This document shows, in pieces, positions 1-9,181 of a stretch of DNA of 64,000 nt (position 1 is the stretch's first letter; each line of letters begins with the position of its first letter). The position numbers were made by a program, and so were the translations under genes. The notes under the pieces are model-generated. The model saw only the letters and a list, made by a program, of their open reading frames with translations. It was not told where the DNA came from and made no database searches. Origin of the DNA: Bartonella grahamii subsp. shimonis (GTDB lineage: Bacteria; Pseudomonadota; Alphaproteobacteria; Rhizobiales; Rhizobiaceae); NCBI RefSeq assembly GCF_036327415.1, contig NZ_CP123961.1, positions 1,302,001-1,366,000 of the forward strand, read 5' to 3'.

Positions 1-649
1 TTTATCTCGCAATGTTTTTTCTACATTTATCTATGGTTTTCTTTGGTGAGGCATTACTTGGCAAAGTGTAGGAGATAAAATAAACTTGAAGTGCGTCTCC
101 ATTTTATCAAGAAAAATATAAGGTATTTTGATCTAGAATATGTCACCAAGTATGCTGTCTTTTCGCACATGAAATTCATTTTTTCCTGAAGTATTTTCTT
201 TTCCACTTAAATACGCTTTTCCTCCTCTTGACATGGATTGCGCGGCACATTCATTATCGAATTTGTCTATAAAGCTAAGCAAAGTGTATTTTAGACACTA
301 TAAAGAAAACAACATTGGAAAAGATAATGATAAAAGAAGCTCTCTCTTCATACTTTTGCTATGTTTACCCCCCGTTTCTTCAATCCATTAGTTTAACACC
401 ACCTATAAGGATTCATTTATATTTTCATGTACCGTTTTTTAGGCAAACCATTTTGACAATGCTTATCCCTCTTACTCCAAACAATATATTGATTTATAAT
501 AATATTTCACTGTTTTGCATGTTGAATGAGAGACCAGAATATTTTAGGATCTGTCATTCCAAGTCTGTTTATTTGAATCAATCAAAACCAATACTCTTGT
601 ATATCACAAGCGGGATGAGTGTGTGGACAAAATTTTTGTATAAGAAAGG
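1..649. other. Non-coding or decayed DNA, no gene seen
   Basis: I see no convincing gene in this AT-rich stretch. A 170-codon open frame beginning at 315 has low-complexity composition and runs out of frame into the integrase relic that follows, so I do not call it. No tRNA-like cloverleaf or T-loop was recognised. It probably belongs to the same decayed island edge as the integrase relic. Confidence 0.5.
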
Positions 650-960
650 AATAAAAATGGCTCTTATGAACTGTCTTAATGCAAGCACTGTCGCAACATT
701 GGGGGGGGATGGCAAATATAGTGATGGTGCTGGCTTGCTTCTTCATAAGCGTAAAGATGGGGGGCTCAATGGCTTTATCGTTATACTATTCACGGGCGGC
801 GCCGTGCAATGGGCGTGGGGGGCTTGAGAAATGTTTCTTAAAAAACACGGGAACTGGTAACTCAATGGCGTTCTGTTTTGCATGAAGGTCGTGATCCCAT
901 TAAAGAACGTGAGAAACAAAAGCTTGAGACAATGCGTAATCTCTATCATACATTGGGGGG
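650..960 (+). pseudogene. Relic of a P4/Rac-type phage integrase N-terminus
   Basis: Read across frames, the DNA encodes pieces typical of the N-terminal (DUF4102-type) arm-binding domain of tyrosine integrases. The frame at about 690-760 gives GKYSDGAGLLLHKRKDGG, then a shifted frame gives a stretch like YRYTIHGRRR, and another shift near 850-930 gives VLHEGRDPIKER. These are in the order seen in such integrases (SDGxGLxLxVxxxGxKxWxxRY, then a basic Gly/Arg stretch, then ARxxxxxGxDPxxER). No frame is open throughout, the catalytic domain is absent, and G-runs mark likely indels. A second relic of the same family lies near 18.5 kb on the other strand. What is seen is the motif order; the family assignment is from knowledge; loss of function is inferred. 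Confidence 0.6.
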
Positions 961-2625
961 TTACATATTGGGATAGAAGGGGCCCTCATTGCCTTGCGGA
1001 CAGGTCCAAGTGATATTTTGGTTCGGATCTTTGATGTCGCATGTTTTACAATGTATGCAATTTGAAGCGTTGATCATATAAGTTAGATGATCATTATACT
1101 CTAGCCATTCGTAGACGGCGGCGGGACAATAGTGTGTGGAAGGTGCTCCATAAATAGCATATTCGGAATCTTTTTGTTTTTTAAATGAGATTATTTTTAA
1201 ATGGCAAGGTTGATTTTCTTCATGGTGCGTATTAGAAAGGGCAACACTTGAAAGACGATCAAAGGTTACAACACCATCTGGTTTTGGGTAAGTAATGGGT
1301 TGAAATTTTTCTGCTGGTTCAAGATATGCATAATCTTCCTTTCTGTGGGGGAGTGTTTTAAATAAGGAAAATCCAAACAGCTGTTGCCACCACATATCAA
1401 AACCGGCAAGTTTAATTCCATATTTTGTCCCATATTTTGCCCAGAGCGGTTTGGCATTTCGCACTTTATAAAGATCTTTACCAATGGGACCTTTTCGCCA
1501 TTGTTCTTCGATTTCTTTGACCTCATCATGGGCACGTCCTTGCGCGAGAGCGGTAGCGATTTTATCGGCAGCTAATATGCCAGATAAGATGGCATTGTGT
1601 GAGCCTTTGATGCGAGGAACATTGACAAAGCCAGCAGAGCAGCCAATAAGTGCTCCACCAGGAAAGGTGAGTTTTGGTACAGATTGCCAACCTCCTTCGC
1701 TGATAACACGTGCACCATAGGAAAGACGTTTTGCACCTTTGAAGATTTCATAGAGTTTGGGATGTGTTTTAAAACGTTGAAATTCTTCAAAAGGAGAAAG
1801 ATAAGGATTTTTGTAATCTAAGTGCACAACAAAACCAACAGAAATGACATTGTTTTCTTGGTGATAAAGAAAGCCACCACCACCGGTATTATTCTCTAAG
1901 GGCCAACCAGTGAAATGTTGCACTAAACCACGTTGGTGTTTGTGGGGATCAATTTCCCAGAGTTCTTTGAGGCCAAGACCAAATTTTTGTGGTTCACGAT
2001 TTTTGCTAAGATTAAAATGTTGTATCAGTTGTTTTGCTATTGAGCCACGTGCTCCTTCCGCAATCAGAGTATATTTTGCCAATAAAGCCATACCAGGCAT
2101 ATAATTTTTTCCAGGGGTTCCATCTTTGTTAAGCCCCATATCACCGGTGAGAACACCAATGATAGCTCCGTTATCTTTTTGGATGATGGGCTCTGTTGCT
2201 GCAAAACCAGGATAGATTTCAACACCCAACGCTTCAGCTTTTTTGCTTAGCCAGCGGCAGACGCTCCCAAGCGAAACGATATAACATCCGTTATTTGATA
2301 AGATTCTGGGATGCAAAATATTGGGAAATAGTGTTGCTTTTTGAGGCTTTAGAAAAAAAAATTGGTTCTGGGTGACAGGGGTTGTGAAGGGATGGTCGTT
2401 GTCATTTCTCCATTCTGGTAAGAGTGTATCGATACCAATGGGGTCAACAACTGCGCCCGAGAGAATATGTGCACCAACTTCGGTCCCTTTTTCAACAATT
2501 GTGACAGAAAGCTCAGGATTAATTTGTTTAAAACGAATTGCGGCAGAAAGCCCTGCGGGTCCTGCTCCGACAATGACTATATCAAATTCCATACTTTCAC
2601 GTTGGTCATGCAGAGGTGCTTTCAT
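961..2625 (-). CDS. Electron transfer flavoprotein-ubiquinone oxidoreductase (ETF-QO)
   Basis: Membrane-associated FAD/4Fe-4S enzyme that passes electrons from reduced ETF to ubiquinone. It links fatty-acid and amino-acid dehydrogenases to the respiratory chain. The 554-residue product has a dinucleotide-binding N-terminus (IVGAGPAGLSAA, from about residue 18). Its C-terminus holds a ferredoxin-like cluster motif (CIHCKTCDIKDP followed by WTCPQG) that supplies the Fe-S ligands. Length matches the family. The start at 2625 gives a 10-residue leader before MEFDIVIVG; the inner Met at 2592 is also possible. It is the last gene of a minus-strand operon with etfB and etfA. Its 5' end and the etfA 3' end have been tandemly duplicated just upstream (159-bp period), creating a small hybrid ORF between etfA and this gene. 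Function is well supported; the exact start is not. Confidence 0.95.
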   Translation of the reverse strand: MKAPLHDQRESMEFDIVIVGAGPAGLSAAIRFKQINPELSVTIVEKGTEVGAHILSGAVVDPIGIDTLLPEWRNDNDHPFTTPVTQNQFFFLKPQKATLFPNILHPRILSNNGCYIVSLGSVCRWLSKKAEALGVEIYPGFAATEPIIQKDNGAIIGVLTGDMGLNKDGTPGKNYMPGMALLAKYTLIAEGARGSIAKQLIQHFNLSKNREPQKFGLGLKELWEIDPHKHQRGLVQHFTGWPLENNTGGGGFLYHQENNVISVGFVVHLDYKNPYLSPFEEFQRFKTHPKLYEIFKGAKRLSYGARVISEGGWQSVPKLTFPGGALIGCSAGFVNVPRIKGSHNAILSGILAADKIATALAQGRAHDEVKEIEEQWRKGPIGKDLYKVRNAKPLWAKYGTKYGIKLAGFDMWWQQLFGFSLFKTLPHRKEDYAYLEPAEKFQPITYPKPDGVVTFDRLSSVALSNTHHEENQPCHLKIISFKKQKDSEYAIYGAPSTHYCPAAVYEWLEYNDHLTYMINASNCIHCKTCDIKDPNQNITWTCPQGNEGPFYPNM

Positions 2626-2870
2626 GGCTTATAAAGCTTTCTCCAATTCTGGAACAATTTGGCGTGGATCATTTATAAGAGATGAATCAACGATTTGCAT
2701 GATCAAAAGTTTTATAGTTTTTACTTTAACCATGGTTTTATTCAATTCCATATTTTCGCGTTGATGATCCAGAGATGCATTCATAGCTTATAAAGCTTTC
2801 TCCAATTCTGGAATAATTTGGTGGAGATCACCTACAAGGGTGTAATCGGCAATTTGCATGATGGGTGCTT
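2586..2870. repeat. 159-bp tandem duplication across the etfA/ETF-QO junction
   Basis: The sequence around 2586-2710 (ETF-QO 5' end, ETF-QO/etfA spacer, etfA 3'-like segment) recurs 159 bp further on at about 2745-2870. Shared landmarks are the ETF-QO start context (attccata...cgttg.tgatc), the TTATAAAGCTTTCTCCAATT block and the AATTTGCATGAT block. The two copies have drifted. 159 bp is 53 codons, so the hybrid copy stays open. Confidence 0.85.
2629..2784 (-). CDS. Hybrid mini-ORF, ETF-QO N-terminus joined to EtfA C-terminus
   Basis: A 51-codon open frame lies between etfA and ETF-QO. It begins MNASLDHQREN, like the ETF-QO leader (MKAPLHDQRES), and ends with VPELEKAL, like the last residues of EtfA (IPELEKAL). 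It is a by-product of the 159-bp tandem duplication at this junction. Whether it is translated is unknown; it has no complete domain and may serve only as an in-phase bridge that keeps ribosomes on the operon mRNA. Treat it as a duplication scar rather than a functional gene. Confidence 0.4.
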   Translation of the reverse strand: MNASLDHQRENMELNKTMVKVKTIKLLIMQIVDSSLINDPRQIVPELEKAL

Positions 2871-3708
2871 CTTCATCTTTATTAATGGCAACAATAATTT
2901 GTGCATCCATGATACCGGCTAAATGCTGGATTGCACCGGAAATGCCAACGGCGATATAGAGTTCAGGGGCAACGACTTTTCCTGTTTGTCCAATTTGCCA
3001 GTCATTGGGAGCATAGCCTGCATCAACTGCTGCACGGCTGGCACCTAAAGCGGCATCTAATTTGTTTGCAAGGGGAAGAAGAAGTGCCATAAATTGTTCT
3101 TGAGAACCAAGACCACGCCCGCCTGATATAATAACACGTGCAGAGGTAAGATCAGGACGATCACTTTTGTTTGTTTCTGCTTTTACGAAAGAAGAAAGAT
3201 TTCGATTGGGAGCTGGTGTTATTGTTTTAATGGGAGCCAAATTATTTTGGGAAGGCGTTGGTGTGAAAGAAGCTGTGCGAACTGTTATAATTTTTTTAGG
3301 ATCATTGGTGCGTATAGTTTCAATTGCATTGCCTGCATAGATGGGGCGTTTGAAGGTATCAGGTGAAAGAACGGCGGTAATATCTGAAATTTGCATAAGA
3401 TCAAGAAGGGCAGCTACGCGTGGCATCACATTTTTCCCAGTGCTACTGGATGCCGCCATGATCACATCATAATCATTGGCTAGCGTGAGAATTGTATCTG
3501 CCATAGGCTCGGCAAGTTGATGGGCTAAATAGTCTGCTTTTGCAATAAGAACTTGCCGCACACCATTAAGTTTAGCGCTATTTTCTGCTATCGTTTGAAT
3601 TTTTTCTCCGCAAACCAGAATATCGATATCATTACTGAGTGCACGCGCAGCGGTGAACGCTTTTGCTGTTTCTTCTGTATTATGATCAGCCAATAAAAGA
3701 ATTCCCAT
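2788..3708 (-). CDS. etfA: Electron transfer flavoprotein alpha subunit
   Basis: Large subunit of the soluble heterodimeric ETF. It carries FAD and shuttles electrons from acyl-CoA and other dehydrogenases to ETF-QO. The 306-residue length is typical. The C-terminal FAD-binding domain shows the family signature: [11 protein letters not shown] (about residue 195), then [41 protein letters not shown], and a final [12 protein letters not shown]...ADYTLVGDL. The N-terminal domain has the expected alpha/beta fold starting MGILLLADH. It sits between etfB (upstream, 50-nt gap) and ETF-QO on the same strand, a single functional operon for electron entry into the quinone pool. Confidence 0.96.
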   Translation of the reverse strand: MGILLLADHNTEETAKAFTAARALSNDIDILVCGEKIQTIAENSAKLNGVRQVLIAKADYLAHQLAEPMADTILTLANDYDVIMAASSSTGKNVMPRVAALLDLMQISDITAVLSPDTFKRPIYAGNAIETIRTNDPKKIITVRTASFTPTPSQNNLAPIKTITPAPNRNLSSFVKAETNKSDRPDLTSARVIISGGRGLGSQEQFMALLLPLANKLDAALGASRAAVDAGYAPNDWQIGQTGKVVAPELYIAVGISGAIQHLAGIMDAQIIVAINKDEEAPIMQIADYTLVGDLHQIIPELEKAL

Positions 3709-3759
3709 AAGTTTTTGCCCTTTTATGTGAGTGTTGCTTTTACTCTAGTGGTGAGAATA

Positions 3760-4506
3760 TTAAATGCAGTTCTTTTGTTTTAGGGTACTGACAAGCTCTA
3801 CTACATTCGCCACTTTAATACCGGATTGACGGGGTTTTGGCTCTTCAACACTTAAAATTGTTAAGCGTGATTCAGTATTGATGCCAAGATCAGCAAGAGA
3901 TTTTTGTTCAATGATTTTCTTTTTTGCTTTCATAATATTGGGGAGAGAGGTGTAACGCGGTTCATTGAGCCGTAGATCGGCGGTCATAACCATGGGAAGG
4001 GGAAGACAAAGGGTTTGTGTTCCATTATCAACCTCACGAGTAACTGTAGCATGCCCATTTTCTATGTGAAGATGTGAGGCAAAAGTCGCCTGTCCCCAAC
4101 CAAGAAGAGCAGCGAGCATTTGTCCTGTTTGGTTGCTATCGTCATCAATTGCTTGTTTTCCTAAAAAGACCATATCGGGTTTTTCTTCATTAACAATAGC
4201 TTTGAGAACCTTAGCAATTGCTAAGGGTTCAAGTGTTTGATCCGTTGTGACAAGAAGTGCGCGATCAGCTCCCATTGCAAGTCCTGTTCGTAGAGTTTCT
4301 TGGGCTGCTTCTGGGCCAATTGAAACAAGAAGAACTTCTGAAATTTTACCGGATTCTTTCTGGCGAATAGCCTCCTCCACGGCTATCTCATCAAAAGGAT
4401 TCATAGACATTTTTACGTGAGACAGATCAACGCCTGTACTATCGGGTTTGACGCGTATCTTGATGTTATAATCAACAACACGTTTGACAGCGACAATTAT
4501 CTTCAT
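3760..4506 (-). CDS. etfB: Electron transfer flavoprotein beta subunit
   Basis: Small ETF subunit that binds AMP and packs against EtfA. The 248-residue protein begins [14 protein letters not shown] and contains the family pattern [21 protein letters not shown], then MGADRALLV and [25 protein letters not shown], the last being the beta-subunit recognition loop region. The open frame extends 19 codons further upstream, but the start at 4506 is preceded by AGAGGATCATT, a good ribosome site, and matches family N-termini, so I use it. First gene of the operon with etfA and ETF-QO. Confidence 0.95.
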   Translation of the reverse strand: MKIIVAVKRVVDYNIKIRVKPDSTGVDLSHVKMSMNPFDEIAVEEAIRQKESGKISEVLLVSIGPEAAQETLRTGLAMGADRALLVTTDQTLEPLAIAKVLKAIVNEEKPDMVFLGKQAIDDDSNQTGQMLAALLGWGQATFASHLHIENGHATVTREVDNGTQTLCLPLPMVMTADLRLNEPRYTSLPNIMKAKKKIIEQKSLADLGINTESRLTILSVEEPKPRQSGIKVANVVELVSTLKQKNCI

Positions 4507-5058
4507 AATGATCCTCTTTGTTTGTATGAACATAAGTTTATAACAATACTCATAAGAAACCAAATTGTTTAGAATGAAGTTTCATTTATAACTTATGTTC
4601 TCTTTCATATAAGCTTTTTTACGTTTACTTGTACTTTCTCGTCGTCATTTTCAATCTTCATATTTTTGCATTGCCATAATTGCCTTATTTGCTTGAATAA
4701 AAAGTAAAAAATCAATCTGTTTTGGGAGAATATTCTTTTTAATTTCTTATGATTTATTTATGATGGTGCAATAGGTTCTTTATGCAATAAAAAATTAAGT
4801 AAAAAAGATAAAAATGGGGGGAATGGTTTTGCTCTTTGAATCTTGAAGACAAAAAAAGAGAATCTTGAAGACAAAAAAAGAGAATCTTGAAAACAAAAAA
4901 AGATCTTTCTTTCAAATATTTTAGATAAAGATTGGGGGGAAATATTTCTAACAAAAAAGTTTTTAGGAGTTTTTAAAGCTCTATTTACTAAAATAGAGCA
5001 CACTTTCTTATCATTTGTTGCGATTCTTATCAAAAAGGTTAATGAGGGGTAAGCGTTT
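4507..5058. other. Divergent intergenic region with no gene seen
   Basis: About 550 bp of AT-rich DNA between the divergently read etfB operon and the gene at 5059. It should contain both promoters, but I could not fix their -35/-10 boxes with confidence. It contains a three-unit 22-bp tandem repeat (listed separately). Two overlapping minus-strand frames here are Phe-rich products of the repeat and are not called. Confidence 0.5.
4838..4903. repeat. 22-bp tandem repeat, three units
   Basis: Units start at 4838, 4860 and 4882 with consensus GAATCTTGAAGACAAAAAAA plus two bases; the third unit has one substitution (GAAAAC). Located in the etfB upstream region. A length-variable tract here could affect promoter spacing; this is inference. 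Confidence 0.85.
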
Positions 5059-5874
5059 GTGAATACGAAGGGTCATACGATCGATCAGGCGACCAATCAG
5101 GTTAGGGACGGTAAATTCTTTTCTTTTGTTGAACAGAAAGAGGGAATAGATACTTCTGTAGAAGTAACGATGGCAGATATTGCTCAAAAATTACGCACCG
5201 TTTATGCGCAAATGCAAATGAAGCATTCCCCCCGTTCTTTGATGCAGCAGAGTTCTGTTGAAGAGCATTTAAAATCTTACTTAGATGATATTAGTCGGGC
5301 TATTTTGGCTGAACATTATATACGTCGTCAAAGGGAAAAAAAACTTTTTGAGTCTTTAGAGCAGATTAAAACAATTGTTCAAAGTTTGCAGAGTGAAAAA
5401 AAAAGCTTAGAAGCAGCAGTAACACGACAGGTGTCTCGTTCAAAATTACCTGATTCTGTTGTACAAAAACTTGCTCATATGGAATGTGAGGGAAATCAAG
5501 AACGCTTATTTATTCAAAAGGTAAAAAATTTTTCGAAACAAAACGGTATAATTCCGCTCCAAACAAATGTTGAAAATACGTTGCAGCAAGAAAATGAAAG
5601 CTCTTTGCCCAGTGATGCTCTGAAATCTTCTTTTAAAAAAGATGAGGGAGTAGTGACGCGTGCTGTGATAGAAGAAAAGGGTACTATGGATGTTCAGGAA
5701 TCTAATCATTGCATTGAGAATGATTTTCCTTCTTTGAAGGCGCAGTCTTGGGAACATGTCTCGTTTTTATCTTGTTTCGTAAAAAAAAGTGTTCTTTGTT
5801 TTTTAACCGTTGTATTTGTAGTAGCGATAACGTTATGTCTTTATAGCTTTTTAAAAGGAGCTCGTTTTTTTTAA
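5059..5874 (+). CDS. Hypothetical coiled-coil protein with C-terminal membrane anchor
   Basis: I do not recognise a named family. The 271-residue product has a polar, charged body rich in Gln/Lys/Glu. A likely coiled coil covers about residues 85-135 (REKKLFESLEQIKTIVQSL...). There is one hydrophobic C-terminal segment (about 243-265) and a basic end. This suggests a tail-anchored or single-pass inner-membrane protein with most of its mass in the cytoplasm. The start is GTG at 5059, preceded by GAGGGGT. It stands alone, upstream of the TauE/SafE gene by about 180 bp and divergent from etfB. Function unknown. Confidence 0.75.
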   Translation: MNTKGHTIDQATNQVRDGKFFSFVEQKEGIDTSVEVTMADIAQKLRTVYAQMQMKHSPRSLMQQSSVEEHLKSYLDDISRAILAEHYIRRQREKKLFESLEQIKTIVQSLQSEKKSLEAAVTRQVSRSKLPDSVVQKLAHMECEGNQERLFIQKVKNFSKQNGIIPLQTNVENTLQQENESSLPSDALKSSFKKDEGVVTRAVIEEKGTMDVQESNHCIENDFPSLKAQSWEHVSFLSCFVKKSVLCFLTVVFVVAITLCLYSFLKGARFF

Positions 5875-6052
5875 TTTTTATGATGTTGATGTTAATAGAT
5901 GTGAAATATATTGTGCATTCGCGTTTGTGCGAAAGCTATAGCAACTAAAATTATCTTTTTAAACACGCAACAGAGATTATTAGAAAAGAGGATAATTGGA
6001 GAAGGATTCTCTAATTGTTAAAAAGCTTCAAATTATCTTGAAGGTTCTGTAA

Positions 6053-6973
6053 GTGAGTATTTATTTACCAATTGCTGAAATGTCACTCAATATGCTGGTC
6101 TTGATTGGTATGGGAGTCGTTGCTGGCTTTTTTTCAGGTCTTTTTGGAATCGGTGGTGGATTTCTCATCACACCTTTATTGATTTTTTATAATATTCCTC
6201 CTGCTATTGCTGTCGGAACAGGCGCTAACCAGATGATTGCGTCATCTGTAACAGGGGCGATTACACATTTTAGAAGACGTACGCTCGATATTAAACTTGG
6301 TATTCTTTTGGCGATAGGAGGAGGGGTTGGTTCTTTAATCGGGATTCAGGTTTTCTCTGTTTTGAAGAAGTTAGGTCAATTAGACTTAATGATTTCGCTT
6401 CTTTATGTGATTCTTCTCGGAAGTGTAGGAAGCTTGATGATCGTTGAAAGTTGGTATGATATGATGCGCAAGCGTAAGGCAGGAAAGGCCAATATTCGTC
6501 TTGCTGGTCGACATAACTGGATTCATCGCTTACCTTTAAAAATGCGTTTTCGAACATCTATGATATATGTTAGCATCATTCCAGTTTTAGGGATTGGTCT
6601 CGTTGTGGGGTTGTTGTCTTCTATTATGGGAATTGGTGGGGGGTTCTTTATGATACCAGCATTGATTTACCTTCTGCGTGTTCCAACCAGTGTGGTGATA
6701 GGGACTTCACTTTTTCAGATTACATTTGTGTCTTCTTTCACGACAGTTTTGCAGAGTATGACTAATCAGTCTGTTGATATTGTCTTAGCTTTTTTGTTAA
6801 TGCTTGGAGGAAGTATTGGTGCGCAATATGGAACACGGGCTGGACGGAAGTTAAAGGCTGAACAATTGCGTATGGCACTTGCATTTTTAGTGTTGATTGT
6901 GTGTATGCGTCTTGCGTTTCAATTATTTATACGCCCTGATAATCTTTTCTCTCTGGATATTCTTATGAGATAA
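6053..6973 (+). CDS. TSUP (TauE/SafE) family membrane permease
   Basis: Predicted inner-membrane transporter of the sulfite exporter TauE/SafE family, which moves sulfur-containing or organic anions. The 306-residue protein has the two-half architecture. Each half carries the family motif: GIGGGFLITPLLIFY near residue 31 and GIGGGFFMIPALIYL near residue 196. A basic cytoplasmic linker (MRKRKAGKAN) lies between the halves. About eight hydrophobic segments are visible. The start is GTG at 6053, 9 nt after AAGG. It is followed after 2 nt by the TIGR02186 gene, a pairing I know from many alphaproteobacteria; the pair probably forms one transport unit. The substrate cannot be told from sequence. 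Confidence 0.9.
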   Translation: MSIYLPIAEMSLNMLVLIGMGVVAGFFSGLFGIGGGFLITPLLIFYNIPPAIAVGTGANQMIASSVTGAITHFRRRTLDIKLGILLAIGGGVGSLIGIQVFSVLKKLGQLDLMISLLYVILLGSVGSLMIVESWYDMMRKRKAGKANIRLAGRHNWIHRLPLKMRFRTSMIYVSIIPVLGIGLVVGLLSSIMGIGGGFFMIPALIYLLRVPTSVVIGTSLFQITFVSSFTTVLQSMTNQSVDIVLAFLLMLGGSIGAQYGTRAGRKLKAEQLRMALAFLVLIVCMRLAFQLFIRPDNLFSLDILMR

Positions 6974-6975
6974 AA

Positions 6976-7785
6976 ATGGGTAGATTATTTTCTTTATGTA
7001 TCATTGCAGGTTGCTTTTGTTTTGTTTCTTTTTCTACATGGTCACATGTTGGGACGCCAGCTACATTCATTGATCAAGTTGACCACGAAACTGTCCAAAT
7101 TATCGTAACAACGAATACGATTATTGTGGATGCAAATTTTGCTGGTCGTGATCTTTATATTGCTGGTGTTTTGGAAAATATTGATCCGTTATATTCTCGA
7201 CAGAACCGTTATGATATTATTGTAAGCTTGGAGGGACAAGACCGGACAATGGTGATGCGAGAAAAAAAACGCAATGCCGGTGTATGGGTTAATACAGATT
7301 CTCTTATTTTTAAAAAGGTTCCTCTATTTTACTCTATGGTCACAACACGTGAAATTGACGATATTACAAGCATTGAAGATTATAAACGCTTGGGGTTAGG
7401 ATTGCTCTATTTGCCACTGCAGACGGATGAACAAGATCAGAAAAAAGTACAAAGCTTTCGCGATGAACTTATAAAATTGCAAAAAGCTAAAAGCCTTTAT
7501 TATGAGGAAATAGGTGGTGTTCGTTTTGGTTCTGATACACTTTTCACAGCACATTTTCGTTTGCCAGCAAATATTCCTGTTGGACATTATAAAGTTCGTG
7601 CTTATCTTTTTCGTGATGGACAGTTTATTGATAGTGCAACAACAACTCTTGAAATTGTTAAAGCACATATCGCTTACACAATTTTTTATGCAGCGCACAA
7701 GTATCATTTTTTATACGGCATTGTTGCAGTGATTATTGCTATTACCACAGGATTTTTATGTCGTTTGATTTTTCGAAAAGATTAG
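6976..7785 (+). CDS. TIGR02186-type periplasmic/membrane protein, TSUP partner
   Basis: The 269-residue protein has a signal-like N-terminus (LFSLCIIAGCFCFVSFSTWSHVG), a beta-rich middle expected in the periplasm, and a C-terminal membrane helix (about 242-262) ending in basic residues. The pattern TIIVDANFAGRDLYIAG followed by YDIIVSLEGQDRTMVMREK is typical of the conserved alphaproteobacterial family TIGR02186, whose genes lie directly after TauE/SafE permeases. The 2-nt spacing indicates translational coupling to the permease. Biochemical function is unknown; a periplasmic accessory role for the permease is inferred from the fixed pairing. Confidence 0.85.
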   Translation: MGRLFSLCIIAGCFCFVSFSTWSHVGTPATFIDQVDHETVQIIVTTNTIIVDANFAGRDLYIAGVLENIDPLYSRQNRYDIIVSLEGQDRTMVMREKKRNAGVWVNTDSLIFKKVPLFYSMVTTREIDDITSIEDYKRLGLGLLYLPLQTDEQDQKKVQSFRDELIKLQKAKSLYYEEIGGVRFGSDTLFTAHFRLPANIPVGHYKVRAYLFRDGQFIDSATTTLEIVKAHIAYTIFYAAHKYHFLYGIVAVIIAITTGFLCRLIFRKD

Positions 7786-7806
7786 TGCAAGGAAATGTGA
7801 AGGCGT

Positions 7807-8088
7807 TTATTTTTTATAAAAAATTCGTAAGATAAGAAAGATAGGCACAACAATAATAGCTCCCGTCATAGTTATATGAAAGAAATTTATAAGTGTTATA
7901 AAACCTGCTTCCCATAGTGATTGAAAAAAATTTACTATTTTTCGTATTAGGTTTAGGGGTGTCCATCCCAAAAAATTCATTACGATGCCAATGAAGAATG
8001 AAAGGATAAGCAATTTTAGACTAACACGGCTTAATATTCCTCCAAGAAATGTATGAGAAGAATCTAACAATTTTTTCTTTCGGCTCAT
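7807..8088 (-). CDS. Small membrane protein, DUF6460-like
   Basis: A 93-residue protein with two hydrophobic segments: LLILSFFIGIVMNFLGW, and near the end GAIIVVPIFLILRIFY. Between them is an amphipathic stretch ending LWEAGF. The layout (LxVLSxIVGxxLxxLGxxPxxLxRxI, then a VVPIxLIxRI end) is that of the small alphaproteobacterial DUF6460 family as I remember it. The frame is open 21 codons upstream, but the Met at 8088 has a GAAAG-like site and matches the family start. It is convergent with the TIGR02186 gene, 21 nt apart. Function unknown. Confidence 0.7.
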   Translation of the reverse strand: MSRKKKLLDSSHTFLGGILSRVSLKLLILSFFIGIVMNFLGWTPLNLIRKIVNFFQSLWEAGFITLINFFHITMTGAIIVVPIFLILRIFYKK

Positions 8089-8151
8089 TTTAATATACTT
8101 TCGAAGATCATTTTTTATTGTATTATCATAGTACAGCGATGTTATTATCAT

Positions 8152-9181
8152 AAAAGAAAAACATTTTTTATTTTTTCTTACTTTTTTGAGTTTACTACCT
8201 TATACTGGTGTAAGAACAGTGCTGTTTTTTGAAATATACGCGTGTTTTATTGCATTTTCGCGATATTTTCATGGCGCTTCTTTCATTAAATGAAAGGATA
8301 TCCTTTCGTTTCTGAGAATTTGTAGAGGAATTTTATAACGTTTTGATATTTCGCGTCAGGGTGAGAGTTTTTGTTCGTTGAAGATTCTGCAACCGACTTA
8401 TTGTTGTTGTGTATAGAAATAATATTTCAAGACAGTTTACTTAAAAAAACTATTCATTCTGATAAGGCTATGCTTAAATAGGTATCATATTTAGGTATTT
8501 CAACCTTAGTGCATTGAAAAGATCTTTTTTCTGAAAAAATGCAAGCAATAAATTGAGTGTTGTTAAAGGAGCAAAGGTATTTAAAATACGATATTGAAAA
8601 AAGTTTTGTTATGTACGGGCACGTGAGGAAATGTCAGAGGTTTATGGTGCCAGTGCTTCTTTATTTGGAAATAATATATAATGAGAAGCCATTATTTAGT
8701 GGGGAATTATGGAAAAATTCAAAATTCCTTTTGCAGAAGGAGTAGAGGTGTTTGATGTTGGCCGATGGGCAAATTTTTCTGTTTTGTTGAAATATCAAAT
8801 TATTATGAGAGCTCTTTGTTATTAAGGTTTTTGAGCTAACAGAGGATAGTCCTTTGACGGCATAAAAACCTAGAGTAAAGAAGAGGCAAGCTTGTCCGAC
8901 ATGAGAGAAAAAATCTTTGTTTTATAGCTTTCAATGGTAGACATTGTAATATTATCAATAGATTTGCGATGGATTATGTCATTCACCATATATTAGATTG
9001 TTTTTTGCTGCATATTGGGAGTTGGTTTTATAACTATGGGCAGGAGAAGTGGTTGGTAAGTGGTGTTGTTTGAAAGTTTTAATACTTTATCTCTCAGAGC
9101 CTATGGTTTGTCTAATTTTATTATTTTGCGCATTTTTGTTGCGTGGGGAATTTATACAATAAACTTTAAAAGGAAAAGTCT
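8152..9181. other. Intergenic region containing an xseA stub and the dppA-1 leader
   Basis: No intact gene. Up to about 8520 I see only AT-rich DNA. From about 8555 to 9070 the DNA is a decayed copy of the 5' part of xseA (listed separately). The last 60 bp before 9182 hold the leader shared by the dppA copies (TTTATACAATAAA...TTTAAAAGGAAAAGTCT) with a clear AAGGA ribosome site. Confidence 0.6.
8555..9070 (+). pseudogene. Decayed xseA 5' fragment, copy 1
   Basis: Aligns by eye with intact xseA from codon ~25 to ~200. Landmarks in order: GAAAAAAGTTTTGTTATGTACGGGC (xseA: EEKFGYVR), TATGGAAAAATTCAAAATTCC (MEKLKFP), GAAATATCAAATTATTATGAG (KYQIVIEA), and near 9000 a GCATATTGGGAGTTGG block matching HILVW. 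Multiple stops and indels destroy the frame. It ends just before the dppA-1 leader, the same junction as in the two later copies, which marks the right end of the amplified unit. Confidence 0.75.

Noticed and set aside
315..827. 170-codon plus-strand ORF near the window start
   Set aside because: Low-complexity N-terminal part without homology, and its C-terminal 35 residues are the in-frame piece of a decayed integrase; not a real gene.
4754..5033. Two minus-strand ORFs over the 22-bp repeats
   Set aside because: Phe/Ser-rich translation of the tandem repeat; no ribosome site or homology.
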